Shown here: positions 36,400-48,687 of the stretch, in pieces
Position numbering within the stretch: position 1 is the stretch's first letter
Layout: each line of letters begins with the position of its first letter
Source: Amborella trichopoda
Lineage: Eukaryota > Streptophyta > Magnoliopsida > Amborellales > Amborellaceae
Assembly: GCF_000471905.2 (NCBI RefSeq)
Contig: NW_006498233.1
Coordinates: forward strand, 1,903,543-1,967,542
Direction of reading: 5' to 3'
Length of the DNA: 64,000 bases
Program-made: the position numbers and the translations under genes
Notes under the pieces: model-generated
Seen by the model: only the letters and a program-made list of their open reading frames with translations
Told to the model about the DNA's origin: nothing
Database searches by the model: none

Positions 36400-37580
36400 G
36401 AACCCCATTTTTGGTGCATCAAATAGCAGTGGGACTATCGTCATTGTATATGTAGCACAGTTGAAAACCTCTAGGGGTCAAGTTTCGGCTTAAACAGACG
36501 TTACAGTACAAAGTTATGTGTGAAATATTAAAAGGGGGTCGGCCGCATGCTATTCCCGTGCGACCTCCCTTCACCAATCTCCATTAAAGGAGACTAGTTT
36601 GCACAGTCACGAGCAGCAACTTTGAATATCAGTATCTCACTTGTTTTGAATCGGATCCCGCTCAAATTTGGTGAGCATGTTTGTCTTGTCAAGACGAGCA
36701 TTTTGATTGTAGCATGCCTCGTGACAATGCTCGAGGAGAGAGAAAAAATAGAGAAAAGTTGACGATTCGTGAAGACAGTTGTAGAAACTTTAGCAACGAC
36801 ACGCCTCGCTCAAGTAACCAAATTAAGACGCTCGCATAATAGATCAACGCGAGACCAGTTCCATTGCATGAGTGAGGTCCAAGGATACATCTGAGCCAAA
36901 CCTCACACATGATGAACAGTTGGATTTCACATGTGAAGCCGATAAACTTGCTGCAGATTCCAATCACTGGATTTCAAGATCCGGCCAAAAACCCAAGAGG
37001 ATGAAATCTTTGTTCAGGCACGAAATCGAGCTACGTTTGTTGCAACACGATCATAACGACATGCTCAATTTAATACAGTAAAGAAACCAAAGAAATACAT
37101 CAAGAAACAAGCACACTATTGATCGAAAGTTTTCAAGATCTCTACAAATTTTGAGTCGCATGATCGTGGCCTAAAAATGCGATCCGTGGTTCAAAGTTAG
37201 TATCAAATCGATTGTCATGCCGCGCCCGACAAGAAAGCAATCATCTTTCGGATGTCGGAGCAACTTTGAATCATCCATGAAAGATCACGCACGTTCTAAG
37301 GTAGCAGCAGGGGCTGTTTTGGAATTCTATGTATTGTTTGACAGGGGCAAAACTGTCATTTTGCACCCATTTTTATATTTTTTTAATTCAAATAAATTGT
37401 AATTATCATCAATTAGGTTAGATTCTAGGCATCAACTCATGTTTGGGCCCAATTTTATAAATACAAGCTAAACCTAATTGTAAAGGATCCCCTCAGTCTT
37501 CTCTTGCATGAATAAAAATTTTAGAGTTTTCTAATCAGATTGTGGGTACGTCTTGGAGTGAGAAGAAAAATTATGATACC
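36400..37580 (+). repeat. LTR-like region with TATA box and poly-A signal (plus)
   Basis: TATAAATA at 37456-37463 is followed at 37511-37516 by AATAAA. The upstream block at 37343-37420 (AGGGGCAAAACTGTCATTTTG and onward) matches the reverse complement of 43328-43250, which also precedes a TATAAATA. This is the U3-R layout of an LTR. Exact ends could not be fixed; by analogy with the opposite copy it may run to about 39-40 kb. Confidence 0.55.
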
Positions 37581-37584
37581 CTTT

Positions 37585-38020
37585 GATAAGATAACTTTTT
37601 CTCTCTTCCTCTATTATCTCTCTCTCTTTCCTCCTCTCTTTTCTCTCTTTCTCTCTCCTCCTATCTTCTCTCTTTCTCTCTCCTCTCATCTCTTTCTTTC
37701 TCTCTCTCCTCTCTTTTACTCTCTCTTTCTTTCTTCTTCTCTATCTTTCTCTCTTCCTCTTTTTGTTTCTCGCTCTGCACTTGACATGCATAATAGTGGG
37801 TCATCGCTGTGCGTGTCTCTCATCTTCTTCTTTCTTCTTTTTCTCTGCTTTCTTTCTTTACTCATCCTCCATTTTTTCTTAATCCTTCCTCTCTCTTTCT
37901 TGATCTTCTTTCTTCCCTTTCCTTTCTCTTCTTTCTTTCCTTTCTCTTTCCTCTCTTTCCTAATCTCTCTCTTATTTTTTCTCCCTATTATTTTATCTCT
38001 CTCTCTCTCTCCTCCATTCA
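37585..38020 (+). repeat. 435-bp polypyrimidine tract
   Basis: Almost pure C/T on the plus strand. The matching LTR-like region in the opposite orientation has a polypurine tract at 42360-42920 in plus reading, so the element-sense strand is pyrimidine-rich in both. Long Ser/Leu/Phe-rich frames in this stretch are compositional. Confidence 0.9.
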
Positions 38021-38321
38021 TGCACGGCGGTGCTTATTGTCGGGCATGATGTCTTCCTCCTCCTGGAACATGCATAGTGAGTCGGGTCTTAACCCGAGTG
38101 ACAGGCAGAGCCTTAGTCCAAGTTTCCCTAGTCTTATGTCACACACGGCGATGCTCATCATTGTGCACGACATTCCTTCTCATAAACTCTGATAAGGGTA
38201 TTGAACCGTGCCCTTTCTTGAGTGGCGGGCAGGGTCGTGCCCAAGTCCTTTTCGACACACATGGCAGTAACCATTACTGCGCATGCCTTTTTCTTTTCTC
38301 CTCTCTCTCTTCTCTTTCCCC

Positions 38322-38632
38322 TGTGATGGCAGAACCTATCGCCGTCCATGTTCTCTTTTTCTCTCCCTCCCTTATCATGGATGGCAGAACCCCTTTGTCA
38401 TTCATGTTCTCTTTTCTTTTTCTTTCCTATCATGGACGGAAGAATCCCATCGCCGTCCATGTTCTCTTTTCTTTCTTTTTCCTGTCATGGACAACGAAAC
38501 CCTATCGCTGTCTATGTTCTCTTTTCTTCCTCTTTCCTGCCATGGAAGGCGGAACCCCATCGCCGTCCATGTTCTCTTTTCTTCCTCTTTCCTATCATGA
38601 ACGGCGGAACACCAACACTGTCCATGTTATTA
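38322..38632 (+). repeat. Tandem array of about six hairpin-forming units (about 54 bp)
   Basis: Units start at about 38322, 38374, 38429, 38484, 38539 and 38594. Most can fold with CATGGACGG-type 5' arms pairing with CCGTCCATG-type 3' arms around a GAACCCC-containing loop. Differences between units often keep pairing, through G-T/G-U positions. They are separated by CT-rich linkers. Confidence 0.75.
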
Positions 38633-38639
38633 GGAGCGC

Positions 38640-39560
38640 GATCCCCACATATCCGGAACTCCATCTCTATTTTCCCAAAACATCTTAAAAGAAACTTCTT
38701 AAATACGATTAATTTTTACAACAAAATATTTATATTTTAAGCCTAATTTTCATAAAAGTGGTGTTCTGCGATGGGAGCATGGACTAATCTTGCACAGAAC
38801 GCAATCCTTCCTTGAATGGAGCTTTATCCTTTCCAAGTAGGAATGTGATCATTCTTAGATGGGGGCGCGATCCTGTTGTTGATGGGAGAACGATCCTAAT
38901 GAATATGGGAACACGATCTCATTTGACATGGAAAGCGTTCCCGTTAAATAGGGATCTCAGTCCCGAAATATTGGGAATCCGCTCCCTGGTCATACGGGAT
39001 CTCGATCTGCTACTTTTACCCTCACCGAAACTCTCTCCCCAAGCTCCGAAGATTTTGACAAGCGTCGCTTTGATGCTCCCGCTCCTCGATCTCCCCCCCC
39101 CCCAGTCGGGTCGACCTGGTGGCGTGTTCGCGGGTTTGAGATAGACCCAGGACCTGTGATCGTTCTCTCAAGAACTGCGTAGGAAGGACGCAGGCAGGAA
39201 AACCAACCAATGAGAGAGGAATTTGAAGGTCGCGAGGAGGGATTTACCTCGCGTGGGTCTGTGATACGCTCGAGCTGGCTAGCGTGGGCGGCCTCTTAGA
39301 TCATGAAGAAAGCCCCCAAGTTTGAGATTGGTTCGGGCTCGCCTCCCTTGGCCTCCTTTCTTCCTTCCTGTGAACATACACACACATAAGAACATCCAGA
39401 CAAGTGGGTCAAGAGACCTGGGGTTGTCTTGGTTTAGGCATACACATACATGTACGTCCCAAGGGAAAAGGTGCAAAGGTGATAGAAACGAATGGTGGGA
39501 AATGTTAATGGTTCCTTATCAATCAGGCAGCCTCCCGGCACCTTCTTAAGGAGGAACCCA
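38640..39560. other. Unassigned retroelement-like sequence
   Basis: Contains irregular GGGAACACGATC/CGATCC motifs (38790-39010), like those at 16.9-17.5 kb, a poly-C run near 39093-39102 and a CA-rich stretch at 39369-39376. No coding region is supported. Confidence 0.4.
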
Positions 39561-40015
39561 CAACATTTTGAGTTCATGGGAAAGAGGTCAAGGAGGATGA
39601 AGATGAGGGAGAAGAGGGAGAGAGATAGAAGAAGAGAGGAAGATTGGAGAGAAGAGAAAGGAAGTAGAAGATGAAGAGGGAAGAAGAAAGTCAGAGATAG
39701 AGAGCGCATAGAAAGTGAGAATGAGGAAGAAGAGGAGAAGAGTGTAGTCGGAGGAGAAAATAGAGGAGTAAAGAATGGATATGGACGGCGGCTCATGCTG
39801 CCGTCTGAGGAAGAGAGACAGATGAAAGGGGGATACAGGTGGTGACTTGTGCTGCTGTCTTGGGAAAGAAGACTGATAAGGGGAGAGTCAGGCGGCGACA
39901 TGTGCTGCCAGCTAGGGAGGAGGACTGACGAAGGAGAGGGAGAGGCGGCGGCTCATGCTGTCACCCAGGTGGCGATAGGGGATGGAAAGAAGAGGACATA
40001 GAAGAGAGGAGAAGT
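39560..40015. repeat. Polypurine tract followed by GGCGGC hairpin repeats
   Basis: A GA-rich stretch (39580-39775) is followed by four spaced units of the type GACGGCGGCTCATGCTGCCG (39786, 39840, 39891, 39945). The first can form a 9-bp stem with a four-base loop. A related unit occurs at 42328-42352. Confidence 0.6.
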
Positions 40016-42300
40016 GTCACGAGCCAGCCCCGACCTCCCTTCCTTTCATGCTGGAGGGTGACTGGGTGTGAGTCCATGATCCTAAAGCCGTGCATGTCAC
40101 TCAGGTTAGAGTTGACTCAGCACCGTTATATCAGTGATCAAAGCAAACCATAGAAAAGGATGGAAACAGTAATTCTAAGCACAGATGAATATGTAAAATT
40201 TGGAGAATCCATACATCATTAAAAATATACTACATGAAATTTCTTCCAAAAATAATAAACTTGAGTCTACAGCTTCAGGGCCCAATATTACATTATCCCA
40301 AAATAAATAAAATTAGGGCTAAGCAACCCAACAACATACAAGGTCAGAATTTCCTCTTAACAGGGGTGTGACTTCGACTCCTAGCCGTGAACCACGTGCA
40401 TTTGGCCCTTGACCTGTCGCTATTAATCTACAAGGAGGGGAGATACAATGGGATGAGCTATAAAGCCCAAAAGTAGATCTAGGTGTAATGCATCATTATC
40501 GAGTTTATCCATGTAATCATGAACAGTTCTTTCAATTATACAAATTCACAATGCAATTGTCATATGAATAAGAATCACGTCAATTCATCTATTACAATCA
40601 TAAGATAAAAGTGTCATAATTATCATTCAATCATTATAATCGTTATCATTCATATTCACTATTCAAGCATTACTCACTCACTCCTTAGTTCACCTACTCC
40701 TGAAGTAGAAGCCCTATTCATCAAGGCAAGCCAATCCCATTGTTTAGGATTTCTACCATCCCTCAGGAGGGAGGACAATGACAAGTGGGTCACTCACTCT
40801 GTAATGTCCTCGTACTCATGCACACAGTCCCCAGTGCGCTTTGGGGTTTTGATAGGCACTTACCTTGCAAGGCATCACTCACTAGTTTCATCATATGAAT
40901 TTCGGGGGTACGACCCTCTCATTTCACTTTCACCTAACTCCCTCCTATCAGTCAGTGAGTTAGAGAACATTGATGACATCACTTTTCTTAGCATAACAGT
41001 ACCCACTACTGATGAGTATCCCATCGCGTAGTGGTCAGTATCACAATATCGTAACATGTTCAAGCATTACGTTTACTCATACTGAGCCAGTGCCTTATGA
41101 CAGATAATCCCAATCTCATTATGCAAAGTCTGAGTCTTGTTCAGAAATATACAACTATCATGTACACTATACCACTTATCATGAAACATCCATCATAAGA
41201 GGGCTATCACATGGCACTTACAGTTATCAATTAGCATTCATAACACTTATCACATTAGCACTACGACATTTATCATGTAACATTTATTGTAGAGCTATCA
41301 CATGGCATTTGCACTTATTGATTATCACTTATCACATGGTCAAATAGCATTGTTCACATAACACCATGGAACTTAACATGCGGCATTTGTCACATGAAAA
41401 CTATCACATAACATTTATGCTTATCAATTGTCACTCATAACACTTGTCACTTGAATTGATCAGTGAATAGTTTCGTAAAGGAACACACAATTTCACCACA
41501 TTCATAGTCACGACATCCTCATGGAAAAAGGAATGCTGTTCTCAAACTATGGAGAGTTTTAGTATGGTTCCAACGTAAATTTTGAAATAGACTCACATCT
41601 AGTTCATATTAAAGTGATTCGAACATATTGGGTAGAGTTTGAGAGCAAAAAAATTTATTTCCAAAGCAAGCACATAACTAAAATCTTCTGTGGCGAGTAA
41701 CATTGACGTACCCTTCTTCTCGGGGGCATAACTTCTCATCTCTTAACCCATGCACGACACTGACAAGTGTGGCGCTGACATGTACGGCTCTGGTAGGCAT
41801 GACATTGACAAGAACGGCAGCAATCGCATCTCCCCTTTTCACTCACGAAGCTACGCATGCATGGCGTTGCCTTCCCTTCTTGTGCGACATTACCTCTTTT
41901 CTGCCTTCACGCGCGACGATGCTCCTTTTTCACATGCAGCAGTGCTCCACTTCACGCGCGGCAATGCTCCATTTCACGTGCAACGTTATTCTTATTTCAT
42001 GCGGGGCGTAGGCATGCGCGACACTAGCTTTCTTGCTCTCTTCTTCCCTTTCACTCACGAAGCTACTCACGCACGACGCTACTCACACACGATGCTACCT
42101 TCTCTTCACGCATGGCGTTAGTCTTTTCTCTACACACATGATGTTTCTTTATCTCTCCTCTTTTCTCATTGCAGCGATTTCCATGCACAGCTTTAACTCA
42201 TCGACACATGAGGCAGTTAGCCTTCCTTCTTATTGTCACGCGTGCGCCTCCTTCATCTGACTCTATTGCCGTCGGCGTCTCATGTTCGGGAAAATTACTG
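40016..42300. other. Noncoding retroelement-like zone with degenerate repeats
   Basis: Starts TGTCACGAGCCAGCCCCGAC, a sequence type seen at LTR starts of some plant gypsy elements, but I could not pair it with a second LTR. 41160-41460 is a degenerate array of CACTTATCACAT(G/T)GCA phrases. 41740-42130 has repeated (C/A)GCACGACG(C/A)TAC phrases. No gene is supported. Confidence 0.4.
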
Positions 42301-42359
42301 GTCCTTAAAAGAAGTGAGGAGAAGGGCGTAGGTGGTGGCTTATACCGCCGTCTAGGGAA

Positions 42360-42920
42360 GGGACAAGAGAAGAGAAGGGAGAAAGAGGAGAGGGAAGAGA
42401 AGAGAGAGACGAGGCAAAGATAGAAGAGAGAGACGAGGTAAAAGATAGAAGAGAGAGAAAAAAAGAGGAAGAGACAAAGAGGAGAGAGAGAAAACAAAGA
42501 TGAGAGAGAAGAAAGGACAAGCAAGGGAGAAAGAGGGGAAAGGGAGAGAGGAAGAGAGGGAAGAGAGAGGGAAGGAGAGGGAAGAGAGAGGAAGAGGAGA
42601 GAGAGAAGAGATGACAAAGAGAGAGGGAGAGAGGGAAGAAGCAAAGAGGAGAGAGAGAAGAGAGGGGAAAGAGAAAGAGGGAGAGAGGGAAGAGAGAGGG
42701 GAAGAGAGAGGAAGAGGGGAGAGAGAAGAGAAGAGAAAGAGAGAGGGAGAGAGAGAAGAGGCAAAGATGAGAGAGAAGAAGAAGGGAGAGAGAGAAAGAG
42801 AGGGAAGAGAGAGAAAAAAGGAGAGAGAAGAAGAGGGGAGAGAGACAAAGAGGGGAGAGTGAGAGAAGAGAGGGACGAGAAAAGAAAGAGAGAGAGAGAG
42901 AATGAAGAGAGGATGACGGG
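42360..42920 (-). repeat. 560-bp polypurine tract (polypyrimidine on minus)
   Basis: Nearly pure A/G on the plus strand, made of GAGAGAGAAGAGA-like variants. It is the counterpart of 37585-38020 in the oppositely oriented LTR-like region. The long Ser/Leu-rich minus-strand frames here (about 216 codons in two frames) are compositional and not genes. Confidence 0.9.
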
Positions 42921-44530
42921 GCTAGCAGCTTGACTGCTAGCCCCTTCACCTCACACATAGGGAAGAAGGAAAGTTACTTAGAGGATCTTGGCTCAGCGTT
43001 TAAGATCAGGGGCAATGGGCAAAAATATTCTCTCCCCTTTCTCTCTTTAAGGAACAAAACGAAATTAGCTGCAACAATGGGGGAATTCTTTACTGACAAT
43101 AATCGAGAGTTACACCAAGAGATCAAGAGGTGATCCCTAAGCAAGGAGCCTCTCTAAGAGATCAAAAGGAGACTAAAGGCCCTTTGAGTTATGACATGCT
43201 GGGTATTTATAGGCAACCGTGGGAAACATGGGTGGATGCCCAAAAGCAAACTTAATTGCTAAAAAATACATTTTTTGTTGAATTAAATAAATGCTAAAAA
43301 AGGGGGCAAAATGATGATTTTGCCCCTTACCCGTAACAAGCTGAGTAATTCTAGATGAGTCCCTGCCATGACCATGAGTTCAAGTGAACATCTTGTGGCT
43401 GTCATGGGGTCCTTCTGGCCACTGTTCAGCCGAAATAGTATCAACAACTTTGAGAGCTCAGTGAGAGGATCATTTTGATATTAATTTTAAGCCACGAATC
43501 AAGGTCTTCGACTGTTAACTCTGAGCGACAAAATAGTAGAGATCCTGGGAGTTTCGGATCCAAGATCTCTCTCTCTCACCGATTGTTTTCCTCGATTCCT
43601 TTGTTGTAGATTGACGAGCAAGTCATCCTGAACATTTTGCATAAAGAATGGCTCAATTTGGTGTTTGAATGATCCTTTTCTCAATTTGGGAATTTTGGCC
43701 GGAATTGGGATTTCGATAGCTGGAAATTGCCTCTTTTTTGTACCTGAAATATGATGAATCTAACTATTTATCATGCTCGAGGTTTGGCGTGAATGAAGTT
43801 CTTGACCTTGGGGCCGTGATGCATCCATTCTCAAGCCGATCAAGTGCACAGGCGTCATGATCCGGTCATTTGATGAAAGGTACTTTGTTCTTCAAATTTC
43901 CTGCAACTTTTGCTTTTTCCATGGTGATCTTATTTCTTTGATTTCTCTTGGCTCAGGCTATGCCATAAAGCGAGCCATATGTCAAAGAAGTCGGGCCGAT
44001 GAGATGAACATCCTCCTAAAGTTAGAGCTTATTTCCTCCCGAGATGAGGGAGATACAATCATGGAAAGTTCAGCTCGAGAGTGGAGATCACAGTTTCCAT
44101 AAGTGAAAGCTGGTTCTCCGAGGATGCACCATGATTGCATGTGGCCCACCCATTTTTAGTAAGTTGGCCATAAGTTGGTCCAGGGGTGTTCGAATGTCCC
44201 AAAATTTGGTATCCGGGGGTTTTCGAACCTTTTGAATCCAACGGACGTGATCTGGTTGTTTGAAGCTCATAAAATAGGGCTATAGTTATGGGGTCTCTTT
44301 TCAGTATGATAGAGGTAGATTTCTGAAAACAGATTTGGCATTTGATCCCCCTTAGTCTTGTCAGATTGCGACAGGGCTTAGCGGGCGTTCTTGGAGGACT
44401 CTTAGCCACGCTTTGGGGCCATTATGGGACATTCAAGAATTATACTCAGTATAAGGGCTTATTGGCCTACTGCTTCTGTAATCCAAATGCATTTTGGTTC
44501 TTGTCGTCTTAGGTCGTAAACTGCTCTCTC
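42921..44530 (-). repeat. LTR-like region (minus) interrupted by the 14.4-kb element
   Basis: On the minus strand, sequence from 44530 leads through an AGGGGCAAAATCATCATTTTG block (43328-43302) to TATAAATA (43211-43204) and then to the pyrimidine tract. This is the same order as 36400-38020 on plus. The intact Tat element is inserted at its right edge (TSD 44531-44535), so the rest should resume at 58985. Confidence 0.5.
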
Positions 44531-44535
44531 CTTAT

Positions 44536-45872
44536 TGTTTACAGGGTAGAATCAAACAATCTAATGATGTAGATCTCTCAAATATGACAGTTTCAACTGA
44601 TAAAAATAAATGAAAAAGCAATGGTAGAGAAAGTGGGAACAATTGAATTCAGATATGAGATCAAATCTACCCAGAAACAAGCATATTTGCTCTCAGATCT
44701 GTGACGGAGCTAGCGTGATTCGAAGCTTTTCAAAAAATGATTTTTTAAATAAAACTAATCAAAATAAGATTAAAACAATAAAACAAGGGAAGAAAATGAT
44801 ACCAAACAGGGACCGATGGCCAGGGACTCCCGAGCCTTCGAGGGCTCGCCCATATCAACACCAACGTCCTCTTTGCCTCTCTGATCTGAATGTTGACCAG
44901 CAGATCTGTGAGGTCCAGGGTGGTTGTGCCCTGGAGATGGTTGTATAAATAGGGTTGTTATGCTCTAGAGATCTAGGTTTACTCAAACTTAAGATGAGGG
45001 TTAGGGTTTTCTCAGGGAAGGTCTCTCTACTCTCTTAGGGTTTCTCTTCCAGTCTAAAGTTTCTAAAAGTATCGTCCCTCCTCAACCCTCTCATTTTTCA
45101 TCCTTTTATGGTCACCCAAAGTGAGTTCATCTGAACGAGGAATTTGTTGGGTCAGAGTTATCTTGTAACTAACAAATCCCTTTGTCAAACCAATCTTTTA
45201 TTTTTTAAAATTCAGATTTGACCGACGCATATAGCATCATGCGGCCAAACCACCCACAAGATAACCCTAAAAACATGTTTTGGGAAAAACGTGTCTGAGC
45301 GGCACGAGTCGTGTCGCCCAAGGCTGGATGGCACGAGTAGTGTCACCTGGGCGGCACGCCCCATGTCGTCCAAACTAAAACTTGTCCAAATTTAAAATTT
45401 ACTTTTCATGTGTGTTCCTTATCCTCTTGTGAAGCTACTAGAAAAAATTTGGGCTAAAAATCATTTTTTCTACTATTTTTAATGAATTGTTTTTGTAAAA
45501 TAGGGCATTTGCAAGATGACTTGGGCGACACGCCTTGTGTTGCTCGGGCGGCACGCCCCATGTCTCCCAAACCAAAACATGTCCAAATTGATGTTTTTCA
45601 ATTTGGTGTCTTTCTCAACCTCTTGTGAAGCTCTCAGAGAAAATTTGGGTCAAAACGGATTTTTGTACTATTTTTAATGAGTTTTTCCGTAAAACAGCGT
45701 GTTTCTTGGATTTCGGGTCAAAACAGGCATCTGTTGAGTTCTAGGCTGGCAACATGGTTCCGTCCCACAAGGTAAATTGTGTGACCTATGGATTTTGGGT
45801 CTACTAGGACAATTTGATCCTAAGGGTCTAAGAAAACCATAGAACTTGCCAAATTTAAAGCGGATGTCTACA
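44536..45872 (-). repeat. 3' LTR of the Tat element (1337 bp)
   Basis: Ends align with 58333-58979: the AATGATGTAGATCTCTCA and GGGAACAATTGAATTCAGAT blocks at one end, and TTAAAGCGGATGTCTACA at the other. It holds about 680 bp (roughly 44765-45440) absent from the 5' LTR, and an internal diverged duplication around GGGCGGCACGCCCCATGTC (45338 and 45548). Confidence 0.92.
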
Positions 45873-45893
45873 GTTACCCCTCTTTGGCACTCC

Positions 45894-46046
45894 TTGTCCT
45901 TCGAGGGACAGAAGAATGGCAAAGAAGTAGACACATTGTCATTCTCTGTCCTTCAAGGGGCAAGCAAACACTCACTCACTGTCCTTCGAGGGACAGGTGA
46001 GTAGCAACAGTAGACTCTCTAACACTCCCTGTCCTTCGAGGGGCAG
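45894..46046. repeat. Four TTCG-loop hairpins next to the polypurine tract
   Basis: CTGTCCTTCGAGGGACAG or close variants at 45894-45911, 45946-45963, 45979-45996 and 46029-46046. Each folds into a 6-bp stem (CTGTCC/GGACAG). The third extends outward through CTCAC/GTGAG. They start about 20 bp from the 3' LTR. Confidence 0.85.
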
Positions 46047-46814
46047 GAGAATGTCAAAGATGAATGTCATCCTGATGTCACGTGGGTAGATGACACACCA
46101 ACTATCCCTCCAAGCCATTGCACTCTCATGCGCACCCAACTAGGGAATTTTCATTCTAGGGTTTTCGGCTCGAGATGTTGATGAGTTATGTAAGCTTGAA
46201 ACTCGAGGTGGATTTTACAATCATGCCACTTGACCTTAGGGTTTTCTCAGTTTGAAAATTTTAACCCTGGCAATTTCTTTGATTTCCTTAGGGGTTTCTT
46301 AAGGCTGTGTATAGAAAAGGCTTTCTATACGACGAGACTTGTTTGATCAATTCCAAATAGAGAGGCGAGGAAGCAACGTGGTAATCATGACAAAGCGATG
46401 TTCATCATATACGAGTGTTTAAGCTTCTTCGTTTTTACGAGTCTTTTTAGAAATTTTTGAATGTAGGAAGGGATTTGAAACAGAACCTAGAGCAGGGACA
46501 GGCTACGATTTTATCAAAGAAATTAAAGTTTTTGAAAACACAAGATATATGGTGAAATTTTTGAAAAGAGAAAGATATTTCGAAAAGCAATGTTGGCTAA
46601 CAATTTCAACTCCTGCAACCATAGAGCCCTCTAAGCAGTTTAGCGTCATGCAGCGATGGACGATACACTCGACCTTTTACGTCATACGGGGATAGACAGT
46701 ACCTGTCTCGGCTCTTTTACGTCGCACGAGTTTGATGTTGAACTGGATAACCCAACCTTTTATGCCATACGGGGGTAGACGTTACCTATCTCGGCTCTTT
46801 TATGTCGCACAAGT

Positions 46815-47255
46815 TTGGCGCATTAGCTCGATTTTCTAACTTCGCACGAGTTTGACATGTTAGCTCGTGTTTTTAACGTCGCACGAGTTTGACGTGTTAG
46901 CTCGGCTTTTTAACGTTGCACGAGTTTGACGTGTTAGCTCGATTTGTTAACGTCGCACGAGTTTGATGTGTTAGTTCAGTTTTTTAGTTTCGCACGAGTT
47001 TGACGTCTTAGCTCGGCTTTTTAACGTCTCACGAGTTTGACGTGTTAGCTCGGCTTTTTAACGTCGCACGAGTTTGGCATGTTAGCTCTGTTTTTTAACG
47101 TCGCATGAGTTTGACGTGTTAGCTCGGTTGTTTAACGTCTCACGAGTTTGATGTGTTAGTGTCACACAAGTTTGACATGTAAGCTTGATTTTTTTATGTC
47201 GCACGAGTTTGACGTGCTAGCTCAGTTTTTTAATGTCGCACAAGTTTGACGATCT
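46815..47255. repeat. Tandem array of about 12 units of 37 bp
   Basis: The unit contains TTTTTAACGTCGCACGAG and TTTGACGTGTTAGCTCGG. Copies differ at a few bases each and one is shortened near 47160. More diverged relatives extend left to about 46660. Located in the noncoding stretch between integrase and the 3' LTR. Confidence 0.92.
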
Positions 47256-47261
47256 GAATCC

Positions 47262-47560
47262 CGGTTGGCAGTTTAGGCTCATGCCATCGTGGAGCAAAAT
47301 ATTTTTCTGAAATTGGTTGGCAGTTTAGACTCATGCCACCGAGGAGTAAAAATTTTGAAATCGGTTGGCAGTTTAGGCTCATGCCACCAAGGAGTCTTGA
47401 AAATTTTTAATTTTTTAATTTTTTTTGAAATTGGTTTGCAGTTTAGGCTCATACCACTGAGGAGCATTTTTTTTTTCTTTTTATTTTTTATTTTTTTTTT
47501 TGAAAATTTTGAAAAATTGGTCGACAGTTTAGGATCATGCCATCGAGGAGAAAATTATTC
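47262..47560. repeat. Five spaced repeats of a GGTTGGCAGTTTAGGCTCAT motif
   Basis: Start points 47262, 47315, 47363, 47433 and 47519. Each conserved block of about 32 bp ends in CCACCGAGGAG or a variant and is separated by T-rich or A/T-rich filler. The motif is related to the arrays at 60280-60510 and, inverted, at 34255-35050. Confidence 0.85.
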
Positions 47561-48600
47561 TTTTTTTTTTTTTATCATTATTTTTTTAAAAATTTTATTT
47601 TTTTGGAGAATCGGTTGAGAAAAGGGGCTTTTCAACTTTGCCCCTATTATGGGAGTTTGAAGACTTTCTTTTTCTTCTTTATTTCCCATGTTGGGGGGTT
47701 CTTGTTCAACTTGTATGTGCGCAATTGATTAGTCAAAGTAGAGTAGAGCACTTTCCTTGCACACAATTTTCCAACTGATTTTTTTACAAATTTAGCTCCC
47801 TAGTTGTAGGGTTTTTGTCTCGAATTTTTTACTAGTGGGTCATCGTACGCACACATAGGGATGAGCTTGCCTCATTTTGCCTCAGGGGATCTAGTCGAGA
47901 GAAAAATGCTCCCAGACTAGCCAATTTCGTCATTGGCGAGGTTCACCCATCTACTGTATGTGGTAATTAGTAGTTATACTCGTACAACTATGGAGTGCCT
48001 GGCTAGTTTCAAGCCTTCATAATAGGTATAGGAAGTTGGCCTCGAGAATGAGGCCAGATCGATTAATAGTTCAACCTCTTGTAGTGATGGAGGAAGTCCC
48101 TTCTAAAAGGAAAAAGCTTTTGAAAATGGATGAATTTAACAATCAAATTGAAACTACATTTTCAAAAGGGATGGGCCTTTTAGTTTTGCCACCTGTGGCC
48201 CCTTTGGTGGTGATTTTCTTTGTTATATTTTACCCAGAGATGATGTAAAGATTTCCTTACGGGATTGTGAGAACTCAGAAATCACAAAGTTGTATTTTTA
48301 CCTTTGGAGCTTCAATCCTCTGCTTCGCGGATCCATGAAGAGTCATATAGATTCTTGCCGGGCTTTCCTCTTAAAAGGTCTCGACATTTTCCAGGGTTTG
48401 TCAAAATCACTTCGGTTTTCCATTCATGTCACCCTCCTACATCTTTCTGAGTTGGTTATGTTGGGAACTTGCAAGGTTTAGGAGGAGTCTTCATCCTCAG
48501 GGTCTGCTTGTGTAGTATTATTAGAACTTGCTAGTACTTGTTTGTACTCGAGTGTTTTGCATTGAAAGCTCCTCTTGGAGATCTTTTTATTCCTTTTATC

Positions 48601-48675
48601 CGTGGTGGCTTTTCAAGTTTTCACCACGTCGATTTTTTTTTTTTCTTTGTGATGCCTTTTCAGGTTTTCACCACA
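48601..48675 (-). repeat. Two hairpins with a conserved GAAAACYTGAAAAGS-like loop
   Basis: 48601-48628 pairs CGTGGTG with CACCACG; 48648-48675 pairs TGTGGTG with CATCACA (one G-U pair in element sense). They lie just downstream of the integrase end in element sense. Relatives with other stem sequences are at 59990-60019 and 62706-62961. Confidence 0.75.
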
Positions 48676-48687
48676 TTTTTTAGCCCG

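Noticed and set aside
37540..38740. Plus-strand ORFs of 100-200 codons
   Set aside because: They cover the polypyrimidine tract and a tandem hairpin array; the repeat period explains the open frames.
40804..41031. Plus-strand ORF of 75 codons
   Set aside because: Lies in degenerate retroelement-like repeats, with no domain and an overlapping antisense frame of similar length.
42198..42958. Two overlapping Ser/Leu-rich minus-strand ORFs of about 216 codons
   Set aside because: They are translations of a GA/CT simple-sequence tract in several frames at once, with no domain.
46815..47255. CRISPR-like regular array
   Set aside because: The 37-bp units are contiguous with no unique spacers, in plant retrotransposon DNA.
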